From positions 4,038,755-4,102,754 of the forward strand of contig NC_133485.1 of the NCBI RefSeq assembly GCF_025370935.1: a stretch of 64,000 bases of DNA, read 5' to 3'. Shown here in pieces: positions 1-11,122 of this stretch; within the stretch, counting starts at the first letter, position 1, and every line of letters begins with the position of its first letter. A model generated the notes under the pieces. It saw only the letters and a program-made list of their open reading frames with translations, was not told where the DNA came from and did no database searches. Source of the stretch: Choristoneura fumiferana (Eukaryota > Arthropoda > Insecta > Lepidoptera > Tortricidae). The translations under genes and the position numbers were made by a program.

Positions 1-272
1 ACGATACCGCCACACTGTAGGGTTGGATGAGAAAATAAAAAATCACCCCCACTTTAACGTCTATGGGAGGTACCCTAAAAAAATTTTTTTTTAGTTTTTT
101 ATTGTACATTTTGTCGGCATAGTTTACATAATATATATATCCGTGCAAAATAACAGCTTTCTAGCATTGATAGTCCCTGAGCAAAGCCGCGGACGGACAG
201 GACAGACAGACATAGGCGAAACTTTAAGGGTTTCCGTTTTTGCCATTTTGGCTCCGGAACCCTAAAAAAGGG
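1..272 (+). repeat. Dispersed repeat family A, 3' end only
   Basis: Matches the end of the copies at 5460-6068 and 26572-27203: the ACCCCCACTTTA segment, the A/T homopolymers, the GGACGGACAGACAGAC run and the terminal GGAACCCTAAAAA. The left part lies outside the window. No coding frame is visible. The family recurs many times here, so it is a non-autonomous or 3'-truncated mobile element of unknown class. Confidence 0.75.
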
Positions 273-718
273 AAAAAATTTTTTTGTATAAAACGGGGCG
301 GAATACTCTTTTGTATAATGACGTTACTGTGAAAACTTCCAAAAAAAAAATTATAGAGATATTCCCTCACTCATTTCCATAATTAAAAAAGGCAAAACAA
401 TTAACGCCACCATAAAGCGTAGTAATTAATATTTTCACTGCTTTTTCTGTAAAGCATTGTGCCTATTGTGTGCCTGACGCAATCTGGAGAGGCCTTAGAG
501 AACTATTTCACCGGAGTTCCTTTTAGCTTATCTGCACCAAGGGTAGCCAATAGTTTTATTACCGTTTCACTTTCGCGGGGGACACCACAATTGTGTATTT
601 GTACCTATTTAGAGACTATTTTCATGTGTTTTTCTGTATTTTTTTTATTATTCGTGTAAATTTAGCTGTATATGTGTGTCTTCTGTGCTAGTGAATAAAT
701 GTCTTCTTTATTCTGTAT
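273..718. other. No recognisable gene
   Basis: AT-rich DNA with poly-A and poly-T runs. I see no splice-consistent coding segment or repeat shared with the rest of the window. Confidence 0.5.
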
Positions 719-1023
719 TATACTTGGTTTGGATAGGTATTTAACTAAATGTAAACAAAACACAGTCAATTGGTGTCTTATGCATTAAAAATTCCCCCAT
801 GAAACTACCTAAACATATAAATAAAATTAAGTAAAATGTTTTAAATCCTTGAATGTACAGGCTACCAAATCTGGCAGTTTTTTTTATACGACTGGATGGA
901 AAACGAGCTAGTGGGTCTCCTGATGGTAAGAGATCACCACCGCCCATAAACATCTGCAACACCAGGGGTATTGCAGACGCGTTGCCAACCTAGAGGCCTA
1001 AGCTGGGATACCTCACGTGCCAC
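719..1023. mobile_element. Truncated TIR transposon (family Y) joined to repeat family B
   Basis: 719-880 matches the element at 28653-29133: it begins TACTTGGTTTGGATAGG and includes CCTTGAATGTACAG and CCAAATCTGGCAG. From about 881 it is replaced by family B (GTGGGTCTCCTGATGGTAAG, CACCACCGCCCATAAACATC), also found at 56015-56270 and, on the minus strand, at 59160-59370. Family B probably inserted into or truncated the older transposon. Confidence 0.7.
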
Positions 1024-1757
1024 TGCTCGCTTTGCTCGGGTGGCTAAACATCTCGTGCCATTATGGCTTGTTTAATCCCTCGTTGAACAATCCACTATTA
1101 AGACCAAATCAATATTACCGAAGTTGGAAAAATTTATAAATTATTATGATTATGTTTGATATAATTAAACCGTTATATAAAAAGCAAAATCTTATCCTTG
1201 ATCTCAAATAATAACTTACGCATTCCAACGCATCAATTTCTTTCAAAACCACGTAAGTACCCACCTTTCCCACAATACTCCCTTAATCAATTGTGCTTTT
1301 GTACTCCCCCTTGATGGAGGGGGGTGACCCCCGGCATTTAGTAATTTGCTTGTTTTCTCAGATAAGGCATTTCGTTAAATCCGAGGGTATTTTTAAATTT
1401 TTTAAATTCTATAAATGAATGAGACGATTTTAAAAAGATTACTATTTACCTTATTTTTACCTGATTTCCCGCAGGTGGGTTATGTTTTCCTAACGTATAT
1501 AATTAAATAAATAAATATAAATAAATATCATGTAAAAATGACACCAATTGACCTAGTCCCAAACTAAGCAAACCTTGTTACTATGGATACTAGACAACGG
1601 ATAACTTACTTATATAGATAAGTACATACTTAAATACATATTAAACATCCAAGACCCGAGAACAAACATTCGTATTATTCATACAAATGTCTGCCCCGGC
1701 CGGGGACCGAACGCGGGGACTTCAAGTTTCGTCAGCTTTAACTTGGCTATCTGGGTT

Positions 1758-1832
1758 GCATAATAAAGTACAAGCTAATAGTATTAGTGCAATACAAAAT
1801 CGCTAATAATATTAGCTTGTACTTTGTTATGC
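1758..1832. repeat. 75-bp near-perfect hairpin
   Basis: GCATAATAAAGTACAAGCTA and the following bases pair with the reverse complement ending at 1832. The stem is about 30 bp and the loop about 15 bases. It is probably a very short inverted-repeat element; no flanking gene. Confidence 0.7.
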
Positions 1833-2093
1833 AATGGTGGTCGTCATTTATCGATGAAAAGAAAAGGATAGCTGAACTAGTTTGGCTACTTGACGTTTAG
1901 CCAAAATTTACTAATTAGGAGCCAAAATAATGCTAATATTGCAAAACTGATTTTGTAAGACATCACCTAACTTTTAGGTACTAGTAAGCCTTTGTTTTTT
2001 TTTCACTCAAGTTATGTTACAAGCACCAATTTTTTTTGTTACTGTTAGCAAATCTTTTTTTTTTTCAGTGTATATGTACTTATCTATGTCTGT

Positions 2094-2114
2094 GTTGTTG
2101 TTGTTGTTGTTGTT
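2094..2114 (+). repeat. (TTG)n microsatellite
   Basis: About seven uninterrupted TTG units. Confidence 0.9.
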
Positions 2115-2132
2115 ATGATTGTTTTTAATATA

Positions 2133-2556
2133 ATGAGGGCTATCGTTTTTTGTCTCGCTAGATGGCGCACTGTTGCGGGAGGTTTTTAAGTATGGCTTTC
2201 AAAGTCTGTTATTACGGGCGTAAAACAAAGTTTAGATTAAAATCATATTTAATACACCTTAAAAACGTACCATAAAAATATCGAGCATGCCAGTGTTGCA
2301 TAGTCCCCGTTTTGTTCGGAAAAAAGGGAGGACAAAGGTTTCCGAAAGACAAAACTGTCTCAAAACACAGACATTCATTGCCCCCGGAAGGCATATTTGC
2401 CATAATTAATTTCAGATATTGCAAAATATACACAAATTTGTATATTTTTATAAATAAACCCGCGTAGCTCACCCAAAAACTATGAGATTTGACATTTCGG
2501 AGACCTTACGCTACACTGGCGCCTCTAGTGGCAAATTCATTCGCGATAGCCCTCAT
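2133..2556. mobile_element. MITE-like element with ATGAGGGCTATCG termini
   Basis: Left end ATGAGGGCTATCG and right end CGCGATAGCCCTCAT are inverted. Both ends continue into related sequence about a locus 'GCTAGATGGCGC' / 'GCGCCTCTAGTGGC'. The ORF inside has no recognisable domain, so it is taken as non-autonomous. Confidence 0.7.
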
Positions 2557-2655
2557 TGAGATATCATTAGGTTCGTTAAACTTAAAACTGTCTGAGTCGA
2601 GTAGTCTAGAACCGAACTATTAACTATTAACCCTGACGCAAAAGGTGTACACCGC

Positions 2656-2755
2656 NNNNNNNNNNNNNNNNNNNNNNNNNNNNNNNNNNNNNNNNNNNNN
2701 NNNNNNNNNNNNNNNNNNNNNNNNNNNNNNNNNNNNNNNNNNNNNNNNNNNNNNN
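2656..2755. other. Assembly gap (100 N)
   Basis: Exactly 100 Ns, the usual placeholder for a gap of unknown size. Order and distance across it should not be trusted. Confidence 1.
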
Positions 2756-3784
2756 AAGTTTCAAAATCTACTCGCGTAACTAAGTTTACTTTTGTTTTGT
2801 AATATTTTCAAATAACTTGAATCGACAATTATCAATTGTCAATGCCCAAAGTTTGATATTTGACTTAAAATAAAAGAATGCTGTCCAACTGAATTTAAAT
2901 ACTGTCTCGTACATGTTAAGCTCATTCAGGCTATCCAAGATGCCTCTGGCCATGGGGCTGTAAATAGAAGGTTGATTCTACTCACATAATTGAACTTACT
3001 TTTGTTGTGCAACTTTTTACTATGTCCGATACAGTATCGGATAAAGCGGTGTTCTCGCCGCCTCATAGTACCACGTCAAAACTTTCTTAGGACGGGGGCT
3101 TTAATTAATTTGACATAATAATATTATCTTTAAGATAAACATTTTATCAATGTGCTGTCAATATAATAGTTTATTTCCAAATAAAAAAAATACATTTTAT
3201 CTACATGAAAACAATAAAATGAACACTGGTTGTGTCTTTAAAAGTTCCACGGCAAAAGTTTCTTAGTTACGTAAGTAGAATCGACAGAGGCACCCTGTAT
3301 ATATGCTGAATGACATAACATTGTACAGACAGATTTCAGTTTAATGGCAACATTTTTTCTTTGCTATTATTTGTAAATTTTTGAGCTTTTCTAATTTCAA
3401 ACTAGTTAACTGCATAACTTTAACAATAGAAAGAAAGAAGAAAACATTAATTTATACCAACAACACACAGGGTAAAAACACAAACATAAACATACAGATA
3501 GATGCTGTTATAAAATGGTCCCGACTCAGCATGTCACTGGTTGAAAACCAGCACCGATCTTCTGAGCCACAGAAGGGTACAAAACAGACATACTCGTAAC
3601 ATATAAAATAGTATTTTATTGAATCAGGCGTTATTTTGCGGAGGTCCATATTAATGAACTTAAACAATTACCTACTTTGCTCACCGGCGACCTTATGATA
3701 GCTACTACTATTTTGTCAAAGTCACGCGTCTTCGTGGATGGCACTAGGTATAGCAGATATTAATGCGGGTGACTACTATTGTTT
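2756..3784. other. AT-rich DNA with fragments of inverted-repeat elements
   Basis: No gene seen. 3618-3755 shares sequence with the foldback family (GAATCAGGCGTTA, ACCTTATGATAGCTA) and with the ACGCGT short element (GTCACGCGTCTTCGTGGATGG), so it is a broken copy of both. Confidence 0.5.
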
Positions 3785-4187
3785 GTGAACTAAAACAATA
3801 ACTTTGCTCACCCGCGATCTTATGATAGCTACGCTTATGCAAGGTATGCGTATTCATGCAGTTTCTCCACCTCCACACTGTAAGAACACACATTAATCAC
3901 ACAAACCAAATAATAATAAGACACCTAGTAGTAGGTAGTAGTACAAGTAGTAGTAGTAGTCTAACATCTAGTAGCACGGTGTACGGTTTTGTTGCTCTGA
4001 AGATGAGCTCTGGATGAGTTCGAAACGCGTCAGTGTAGTGTGGTGGTGGTGATAGATGGGTGTGTGTGATTAATGTGTGTTCTTATTCTTACAGCGTGGA
4101 GGTGGAGGAACTGCATGAACACGTATATTTTGCATAAGCGTAGCTATCATAAGATCGCGGGTGAGCAAAGTTATTGTTTTAGTTCAC
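3785..4187. mobile_element. Foldback element, copy 1 (long inverted arms)
   Basis: The left arm (GTGAACTAAAACAATAACTT through ACACATTAATCACACA, about 3785-3904) is the reverse complement of the right arm (about 4063-4187). The arms are about 120 bp and surround a unique centre with GTTCGAAACGCGTCAGTGT and GGTGTACGGTT. Related copies are at 14798-15215, 30895-31080 (right half) and 56590-56660 (end only). No coding capacity. Confidence 0.8.
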
Positions 4188-4293
4188 ATACCTAGTGTTA
4201 TTCACGAAGACGCGTGATTTTGACAAAATTAGACATTAATGACATTGTTATAAGCACCACGGCACGCGTCATCGTGAATGACTCTACCTATAC
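4188..4293. mobile_element. Short TIR element with ACGCGT ends (family Z1)
   Basis: Begins ATACCTAGTGTTATTCACGA and ends in the inverted form TCGTGAATGACTCTACCTAT. The centre (AAAATTAGACATTAATGACA) matches the copy at 28819-28924. It sits directly against the foldback element. Confidence 0.7.
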
Positions 4294-4904
4294 AGCGGAG
4301 AGTGCAAAAATATCTGAAACGTCCCACTATCCCTAGAGATAGAGTCGCATCAGATATTTATGCACGTATCAAAATACGTAAAGTTTAAAAAGAATAATGG
4401 ACGAAATACATAATGGTTATAATTTGATATAATGCATACAATTTTTTCAGAAATTGTCATCTTTGCAGAATTGTTATATGTGATATAAACTTAACCTAAC
4501 CTTAATCAATCTGTAGATTACCTACATTATCATAGGAGTATGTATAATCAATAGTTAACCTGAAAATTATGTTACATACGTATCAAATGACCATTATGTA
4601 TTTCGTCCATTATTTTCTTTAAACTTTGTTTATTTTGACACGTCCCCGACTGTACACACGTAAAATAAAACACGAATCAATTAGTTGGGCAATAAAAAAT
4701 GTTTGTAAATTATGTTAATTTTCAAAAGATACGGCGGCCATCGGTCGCTCAGGGGACCATCGAGGAAGGAAAATATAAAACATCGCGAATAACATTATTT
4801 GTTTCCATTTGAGAAAAATTTAAAGCGTCAAGGTGATGCAGTCATTTCAATTTGCATTTCAAATTCATTTCGTCAATTCTACCCTAGGGTTTTATGAGAA
4901 TACG

Positions 4905-5107
4905 GCTTTTGCCGCGCTTCGTCCACGTGGAATCCAGTTATCGCGCGCTGTTCCATCGGGAACTGTGCATTTTCCGGGATTAAAAGTAGCCTATGTCACT
5001 CTCTGGCCCATAAACTATATCTATGCCCAAAATTACGTCGATCCGTCGCTCTGTTTTGACGTGAAAGACGGACAAACATACAAACACACTTTCGCATTTA
5101 TAATATT
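4905..5107 (+). repeat. Dispersed repeat family C
   Basis: Shares TTATCGCGCGCTGTTCC, GGAACTGTGCATTTT, AAAGTAGCC and TTTCGCATTTATAATATT with copies at 10655-10850 and 42793-43015. Its right end is interrupted by a SINE at 5108; the missing ATTAGTATGGATT resumes at about 5424. Confidence 0.75.
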
Positions 5108-5418
5108 CCATCCATCCATCCATCCCAGCCTATAAACGTCCCACTGCTGGGCACAGGCCTCTCTCAGAACAAGAGGGCTTGAGCCATAAGTTCCCACGCG
5201 GGCCCAGTGCAGATTGGGAACTTCACACGCACCATTGAATTGCTTTGCAGGTTTGTGCAGGTTTCCTCACGATGTTTTCCTTCCCCGCAAAGCTTGTGGT
5301 AAATTTCAAATGTAATTCCGCACATGAATTTCGAAAACTCAGAGGTGCGAGTCGGGGTTTGAACGGCTTGTGCTTAAGAGGCGATAGGTCAATCCACTAG
5401 GCCACCACGGCTTCTATT
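5108..5418 (-). mobile_element. tRNA-derived SINE, inserted into family C
   Basis: Read on the minus strand it starts with a tRNA-like head (GCCGTGGTGGCCTAGTGG as A box; a decayed B box near 5360). It continues with AATTCATGTGCGGAATTACA, CCTCACGATG (inverted) and GGGCCCGCGTGGGAAC, then ends in a (GGAT)n tail. It interrupts family C, with the near-identical short repeat TTATAAYATT on both sides, a likely target duplication. Confidence 0.85.
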
Positions 5419-5459
5419 ATAACATTAGTATGGATTAAGTATGGGTTTGCTTAATATAT

Positions 5460-6068
5460 ACAAGAGCGTGTCGGACACACCCGAAATAGGGTTCCGTAGC
5501 CATTACGAAAAATATAAGTAATATTTTTCACAGGATTTCGTATTTTGTACGGCATATTCCAAGTTTAGGTATATTTTTATACCTTAGGTTGCTTTTTACT
5601 GTTAAACTACTGATAATTCTCAAGAAAACTTAACCGTTATAGTTTTCTTTGTATGTTTGATATACTTACGACCATCCTGAATTTTTTCAAATTTTTTCAC
5701 CCGCCGGTTTAGATTTAGAGGTGGGACGCTTGTTAATGAAAATTTGCACTTTAAAGTTGAATATTTTGCAAACTGATCACTAAATCGAAAAATCGTTTTA
5801 GCAACCCCCTAATGGTTAAAAGACCTATCCAACGTTACCCCACACTACAAGATTGGATGAGAAAAAAAATCACCCCCACTTTACGTCTATGGGAGGTAAT
5901 CTAAAAATTTTTTTTTAATCTTTTATTATACCATTTTTCAGCATAGTTTACATATAACAGCTTTCTAGCACTGATAGCCTGAGCAAAGCCGCAGACGGAC
6001 AGACAGACAGACATGGCGAACTATAAGGGTTCAGTTTTTGCCATTTTGGCTACTGAACCCTTATAAGC
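5460..6068 (+). repeat. Dispersed repeat family A, near-complete copy
   Basis: Runs from AAGAGCGTGTCGGACAC and AGGGTTCCGTAGCCATTACG to GACGGACAGACAGACAGACA and the terminal GAACCC. About 610 bp. Other long copies are at 18723-19034, 26579-27202 and 27913-28314. No ORF is conserved across copies. Confidence 0.8.
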
Positions 6069-6926
6069 AGAGTTGGTAATACAACGTTAATTAGTGCTTG
6101 CTTTGAACATGAAACTATCGTGAGACTCACTCATATTAAATATATTGACTCGGATAACTCACGTCTTAAGTCGAGTTTAGCCCGACATGTTTCGGGCTAA
6201 TCCGTAGCCCTTCCTCTTCGGAGCAACGCGACTCGGCGGCTGCTGCAACACGCGCACTGCCGCGCTGGTAGTCGAACTTTTGGCCTTTCATCCAAATCCG
6301 TTTAGCCGTTTCAGTGTGAAGAAGTAACAAACATACTCACTCACTCACAAACTTTCGCATTTATAATTATTAGTAGGATGTACATAGCAATACTTCCACT
6401 ATAGTCGTTTTTTAGTACGAATAGAAGTTTTTTTTAATTATTGTGTATCAACCACTTCAAAGGCTGCAGAAACATTTTCTAGAACGGCAAACCGGTCAGT
6501 TACGAACTGGGACCATTATCTCAAAGACTTATTGTTAGCGAACAAAACTAGTTAAAAGTTATTTTAAACTGTTATAACGTTACCGAACGATTTCTTTAAT
6601 TGGAATTATTGTCTCATTTCGCTGTCGCGATTGGAAAGAAACTTTTATTAAAGCTTTAGAATTCGCTGCTGATTTATTTTGAACAATTTTAATTTTAAAT
6701 GTTTATATGTATATTATACTTACTGGCTTATTGGCGCATGCAAGCGATTAATGTTTTCGGATAGGTTGATTGGTGACGTGATGGAGTTGGTAGCGAAGTC
6801 GGCGCGAATAGCGAAGAAATGGGGGTCGAATCCCATCCAGTGAACCTGAAAACCTGTTATTTTTTAAATCTTAATCTATCACCCGTGTTGAGAAGAATCC
6901 GGCGAGAAACTCAACTTATTTTAAAT
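6069..6926. other. Non-coding DNA with a family C variant fragment
   Basis: 6285-6375 carries a variant family C end (TCCGTTTAGCCGTTTCAGTG, ACTCACTCACTCACAAACTTTC, TTAGTAGGAT), also present at 31310-31425. The rest shows nothing I can name. Confidence 0.5.
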
Positions 6927-7860
6927 GATCATCATCATCATCATCATCATCAGCCGGAAGACGTCCACTGCTGGACAAAGGCCTCCCCCTTAGAACGCCA
7001 CAATGTACGACAACTCGCCACTTGCATCCACCGGTTTCCCGCTACTCTCACGATGTCGTCAGTCCACCTGGTGGGAGGCCTGCCAACGCTTCGTCTTCCG
7101 GTTCGTGGTCGCCACTCGAGGACTTTTCTCCCCCAACGGTTATCTGTTCTTCGAGCGATGTGGCCCGCCCATTGCCACTTCAACTTGCATATTTTTCCAG
7201 CTATGTCAGTGACTTTAGTTCTTCGACGAATTTCCGTATTCCGGATTCTATCGCGCAAAGAAACTCCAAGCATAGCTCTCTCCATAGCTCGTTGCGTGAC
7301 TCTGAGCCTCTCTAAAAGGCCAACAGTCAAGGACCACGTCTCAGCGCCATAAGTCATCACTGGCAACACACACTGGTCGAAGACTCTAGTCTTCAGGCAC
7401 TGCGGAATATTGGACGAGAAGACATCACGAAGCTTCCGAACGTTGCCATCCGAGTTGGATTCTTCGGGCGACCTCTTTGGCGAAGTTGGACCTACCCAAT
7501 TGGACAACTTGTCCAAGGTAAATATAGTAGTCAACAACTTCGAGTGCATAGTTCCCAACGATAACCGGCACGGGTGTGACATAGACATTTGACATGATTT
7601 TAGTCTTGTCCATGTTCATCTTAAGACCCACCTGTCGGGAGACGATACTGAGGTCACTGAGCATAGTATTGAGCTCCTCCAGCGACTCCGCCATTATGAC
7701 TATATCATCGGCAAAACGAAGGTAGGTGATTTACTCGCCGTTGATATTGATGCCGAACCTGTTCCAGTCAAAGAGCTTGAAAACGAAACGTCTCCTGTCT
7801 TCACACCTCGCTGCAGTTGGATTGCTTGTGTACTCTCGTCCTGCAACTGGATCGACATAG
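6927..7860 (-). pseudogene. Decayed RTE-clade LINE reverse transcriptase, 3' part
   Basis: On the minus strand, from 7860 down: QRGVKTGD, WNRFGININGE, a stop, then the RT catalytic block LRFADDIVIMAE. It continues LEELNTMLSDLS, VGLKMNMDKTKIMSN, YIYLGQVV and, in another frame, VFDQCVLPVMTYGAETW, KWQWAGHIARR and GRPPTRWTDDIVRVAGNRWM. These are classic RTE C-terminal motifs. At least one in-frame stop, a deletion after the QRGV block and a frameshift near 7500 make it inactive. It ends in a (ATG)n tail (6927-6950), as RTE elements do. Confidence 0.88.
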
Positions 7861-8217
7861 TGGCGCTTATTTTAAATGATAACAAAACGGAATGTATGAA
7901 TATGTTGAGCTTTCGATTTCAGATGTGAGTTATCCGTTTTGTTATCATTTAAAATGAGTGCATGAGTCTCACGGTAGTTTCACGTTCAGTGCTGTGTTAG
8001 TTGAAACTTCGGCTATTACGTACTTTATTCTCTGATACACTGTTTCCTAGATGCATTATCACGAACACTCGAGAGCTCTACAATGCCACAATCCAGACAA
8101 CGCAAGGCACTGGAGCTACCAACGTTATTTGTTGCTAAATAATTATGCAAATAACACTGTGAATTAAGATAGTAGTAGCGACAGACAACGGTGTGAACTT
8201 CAGGGTAGTTTTAGTAG
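7861..8217. other. Unclassified non-coding DNA
   Basis: AT-rich. It holds one inverted pair, the 20-base TTTTAAATGATAACAAAACG region at 7869-7889 against 7936-7956, which suggests a small hairpin element. No gene seen. Confidence 0.45.
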
Positions 8218-8845
8218 TTAACGTCGTGGTTTTTTATTCCAGTAACGTTAAAAGATACTTCACAAGATCAATATGGAAAATATTTAACAAACGAAACGGA
8301 AAGCGGGTTCAAGGTGGATGCAGGCTGCTTCCTACCGAAGCAACTGGAGGTCGATGGGGAGGCCCAACAGTGGACTTCTTACGGCTGAATGATGATGATA
8401 TGATGATGATTTCACAAACAATCGTTTTTAGTTTAAATAGCAGTAAGTAAGTAAGTAGTTTTTAAGAGTAAATAGCAGCCTAAGGTATAAAATATATACC
8501 TAAACTTGGAATATTCCTTACAAAATACGAAATCCTTAGAAAAATATAACTTTATTTTTTCGTAATGGCTACGGGACCCTATTTCAGGCGTGTCCGTCAC
8601 GCTCTTGGCCGGTATTTTATTCCAGTAACATTAAAAGATACTTCACAAGATTTTATCAATATGGATGTGACACTCCAGTAAAATTTGGCTATATATTTCA
8701 CAAACGGAACGGAAAGCGGGTTCAAGGTAAATGCAGGCTGCTTCCTACCGAAGTAACTGGAGGTCAGTGGGGAGGCCTAAATCCAACAGTGGACTTCCTA
8801 CGGCTGAATGATGGTGATGATTTCACAAACAATCGTTGTTGAATT
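8218..8845 (+). repeat. Direct duplication of an RTE 3' tail segment, split by a family A fragment
   Basis: 8227-8430 and 8612-8845 are direct copies. Both run TTTTTATTCCAGTAACRTTA, ACTTCACAAGAT, GCGGGTTCAAGGT, ATGCAGGCTGCTTCCTACCG, CAACAGTGGACTTC and ATTTCACAAACAATCGTT. The inner part is an RTE LINE 3' end with GATGAT tail. Between them, 8480-8610 is an inverted family A fragment. Confidence 0.8.
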
Positions 8846-8976
8846 AATTGTGATATTTTTTTACCTGTTCTATTACAGAGCGGATTTATTGATCAAATAG
8901 GTTTTATAATAACCCACATGATCAACAAGTAAATCGATTAATTAATCCATACTAATATTTATAAATGCGAAAGTAA

Positions 8977-8977
8977 C

Positions 8978-9030
<53 letters not shown>

Positions 9031-9032
9031 TA
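8977..9032 (+). repeat. (CTGT)n microsatellite
   Basis: About 14 uninterrupted CTGT units inside a dispersed repeat whose right side reads CGCCAAAACCGCTGAACCGA. Confidence 0.95.
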
Positions 9033-9040
9033 CGCTTTCA

Positions 9041-9785
9041 CGCCAAAACCGCTGAACCGATTTGAATGAAATTTGGTACAGAGATAGAATAGACCATGGG
9101 GAAGAACATAGGCTATGTTTTATCGCGAAAAAGAGGCTTTAGGGGTTGAAATAGGGGATGAAAGTTTATATGGTGGAAGTTTGTCGCTGTCGAAGATAAA
9201 ACGTGAAACTTGGCATTTAGGAACTTAATAAAAAATAAGTCGGTATTTGTAAGAGCTTTTTGAAAATTCGACCTGGGGGGATGAAATAGGGGATGAAAGT
9301 TCATATGGAAGGTCGTCATTATCGAAGATAAATCGATGAATCTTTATTAAACTTGCCATTTCGGCACGTAATTAAGAGATAAATAGACATTTGTTCGCGC
9401 GTTTTTTTTTAATTCTTCCTGTATGGGGTGAATAGGGATGAAAGTTTATATATAAGATCGTCATTGTCGAAGATAAATCGATGGTTCTTTGTGAAACTTG
9501 CATTTGGGCACGTGATAAGAGATAAATAGATATTTGTTCGCGCGTTTTTTAAAATTCTTCCTGTGTGGGGGTGAAATAGGGGATGAAAGTTTATATGAAG
9601 GTCGTCATTGTCGAATATAAATCGATTGTACTTTATGAAACTTTGCATTTGGGCACTTTATAAAAATAAAATAGATATTTGTTCAAGCGTTTTTGAAAAT
9701 TTTACCTGCGAGGGGATGAAATAGGGGATGAAAACTTATATGGAACGTCGTCATTATCAAAGATAAATCGATGAATCTTTATGTT
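9041..9785 (+). repeat. Five-unit tandem array, about 142 bp per unit
   Basis: The marker AATAGGGGATGAAA recurs at about 9152, 9287, 9432, 9586 and 9721. Units share GTCGTCATTRTCGAAGATAA, ATCGATG, GCATTTGGGCAC, GAGATAAATAGATATTTGTT and CGCGCGTTTT. They differ by small indels. Non-coding; the short minus-strand ORFs here (repeating NFHPLFHP) come only from the repetition. Confidence 0.88.
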
Positions 9786-10580
9786 AAGGTATTCGATAAG
9801 AACAAAAAACTGGTTAAATTCGACTCGACTCGCGCATCAAGGGTTCGTACGTAGGTATTTATGAATGAATTGCAGTGTTAGGAAAAAAATTGCTAATAGA
9901 GCTACCTTTATACAAAATTCCAAGTTTCTAGGACAGCCGGAAGTACCTAAACCTTTTTCAGTTAAGTCGATTTGTATGGAAACACTTTTTTAATGACTGT
10001 ACTTAGCTTTTGATTGCGTTAACTTAGAAGTTCGATTTTTCACAGCTTCCGGACTATTGACCTGATTAGGGTTTTAATTTCAACTCGATACATACTCGCG
10101 CGTTTACGGGATATAGGGTCTAAGGGTCCCATTTTTTCCTTTGAGGTACGGAACGCCTAAAAACATTTTTCCGGCTCTTTTCACATTTCGTCATTTTTCA
10201 TACTTGAAAATAAGGGGATGAAAGTTCTTAAGGAATTCCAAACAAATTTACTATAAGTATACGTATCGGAAAATGTGTAGCTATGCTTAGTAAGAATGAC
10301 GTCTTAATATATAATCCTACCCTCCTAACTTACAATAAAGGACGGAAGATGTCAAGAGTTCACTATGAAGAATTAGTCCTTTTGTGTTGGCAGGGTAGAA
10401 TACACGTCGTATTGCTAAAATATGGCTACTCGCAAAATATTTATGTTTTAGAACAAATGGAAGAACAAAAAAAAAATAGTTTAGATATAAGCATGTATTA
10501 AAATAGCTTATTTTCAGTAAACGTAGAGGTTTCTATGTGCTATTATTGCAGAATAGGTACCCTAAATAACTTAAACACTT
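9786..10580. other. Non-coding DNA
   Basis: A family A-like end (GGGTCCCATTTTTTCC, GGTACGGAAC) lies at about 10120-10160 and a stray GGGGATGAAAG at 10204. No supported gene. Confidence 0.5.
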
Positions 10581-10582
10581 TC

Positions 10583-10852
10583 CAAAGTTACTATTCCACG
10601 CGGACGAAGTCGCGGGCAAAAGTAGTCAATCGATATTTATAGGTTGACTAGCTTTTGCTCGCGGCATCGCCCGCGTGGAAATCGGTTATCGCGCGCTGTT
10701 CCCTCGGGAACTGTGCATTTTTCCGGGGTAAAAAGTAGCCCATGTAACTTTCTGGCCCGTAAACTATCTCTATGACAAAAATCACGACGATCCCTCGCTC
10801 TGTTTCACACACACAAACAAACAAACACTTTCGCATTTATAATAAAAGTATG
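10583..10852 (+). repeat. Dispersed repeat family C
   Basis: TTGCTCGCGGCATCGCCCGC, TTATCGCGCGCTGTTCCCTC, GGAACTGTGCATTTTTCC and TTTCGCATTTATAATAAAAG match the copies at 4905 and 42793. The start overlaps a second, shorter copy in inverted order (CGCGGACGAAGTCGCGGGCA). Confidence 0.8.
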
Positions 10853-11122
10853 GAAGTAGGTGTGGATTGGGAAATTCACTTGCAATTTTGACCAATTTTC
10901 AGTGTTTGGTTTGTCATGAAATGTCAACACATAAGTGGATACGGCGACCACGCCTCTGGATTGTAATTCTGGTGGTCCGGCCTAAATCGTCTCCGCAGGA
11001 TGGAACTCCACAATGATTATGGTATCAACTTAAAATTTGGTAAAGAAACATATTTTGAATGACAATGTAACAGCGGTGAATGAAAAGTATAGCCAGCAAA
11101 AAGAACTTTTTACAAAAAAATA

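Noticed and set aside
6819..7352. 177-codon plus ORF
   Set aside because: Antisense to the RTE reverse transcriptase relic, whose minus-strand frame shows real RT motifs.
9113..9648. Repeated NFHPLFHP-type minus ORFs suggesting a repeat protein
   Set aside because: Produced by the 142-bp tandem array; unit lengths are not multiples of three, so no frame continues.
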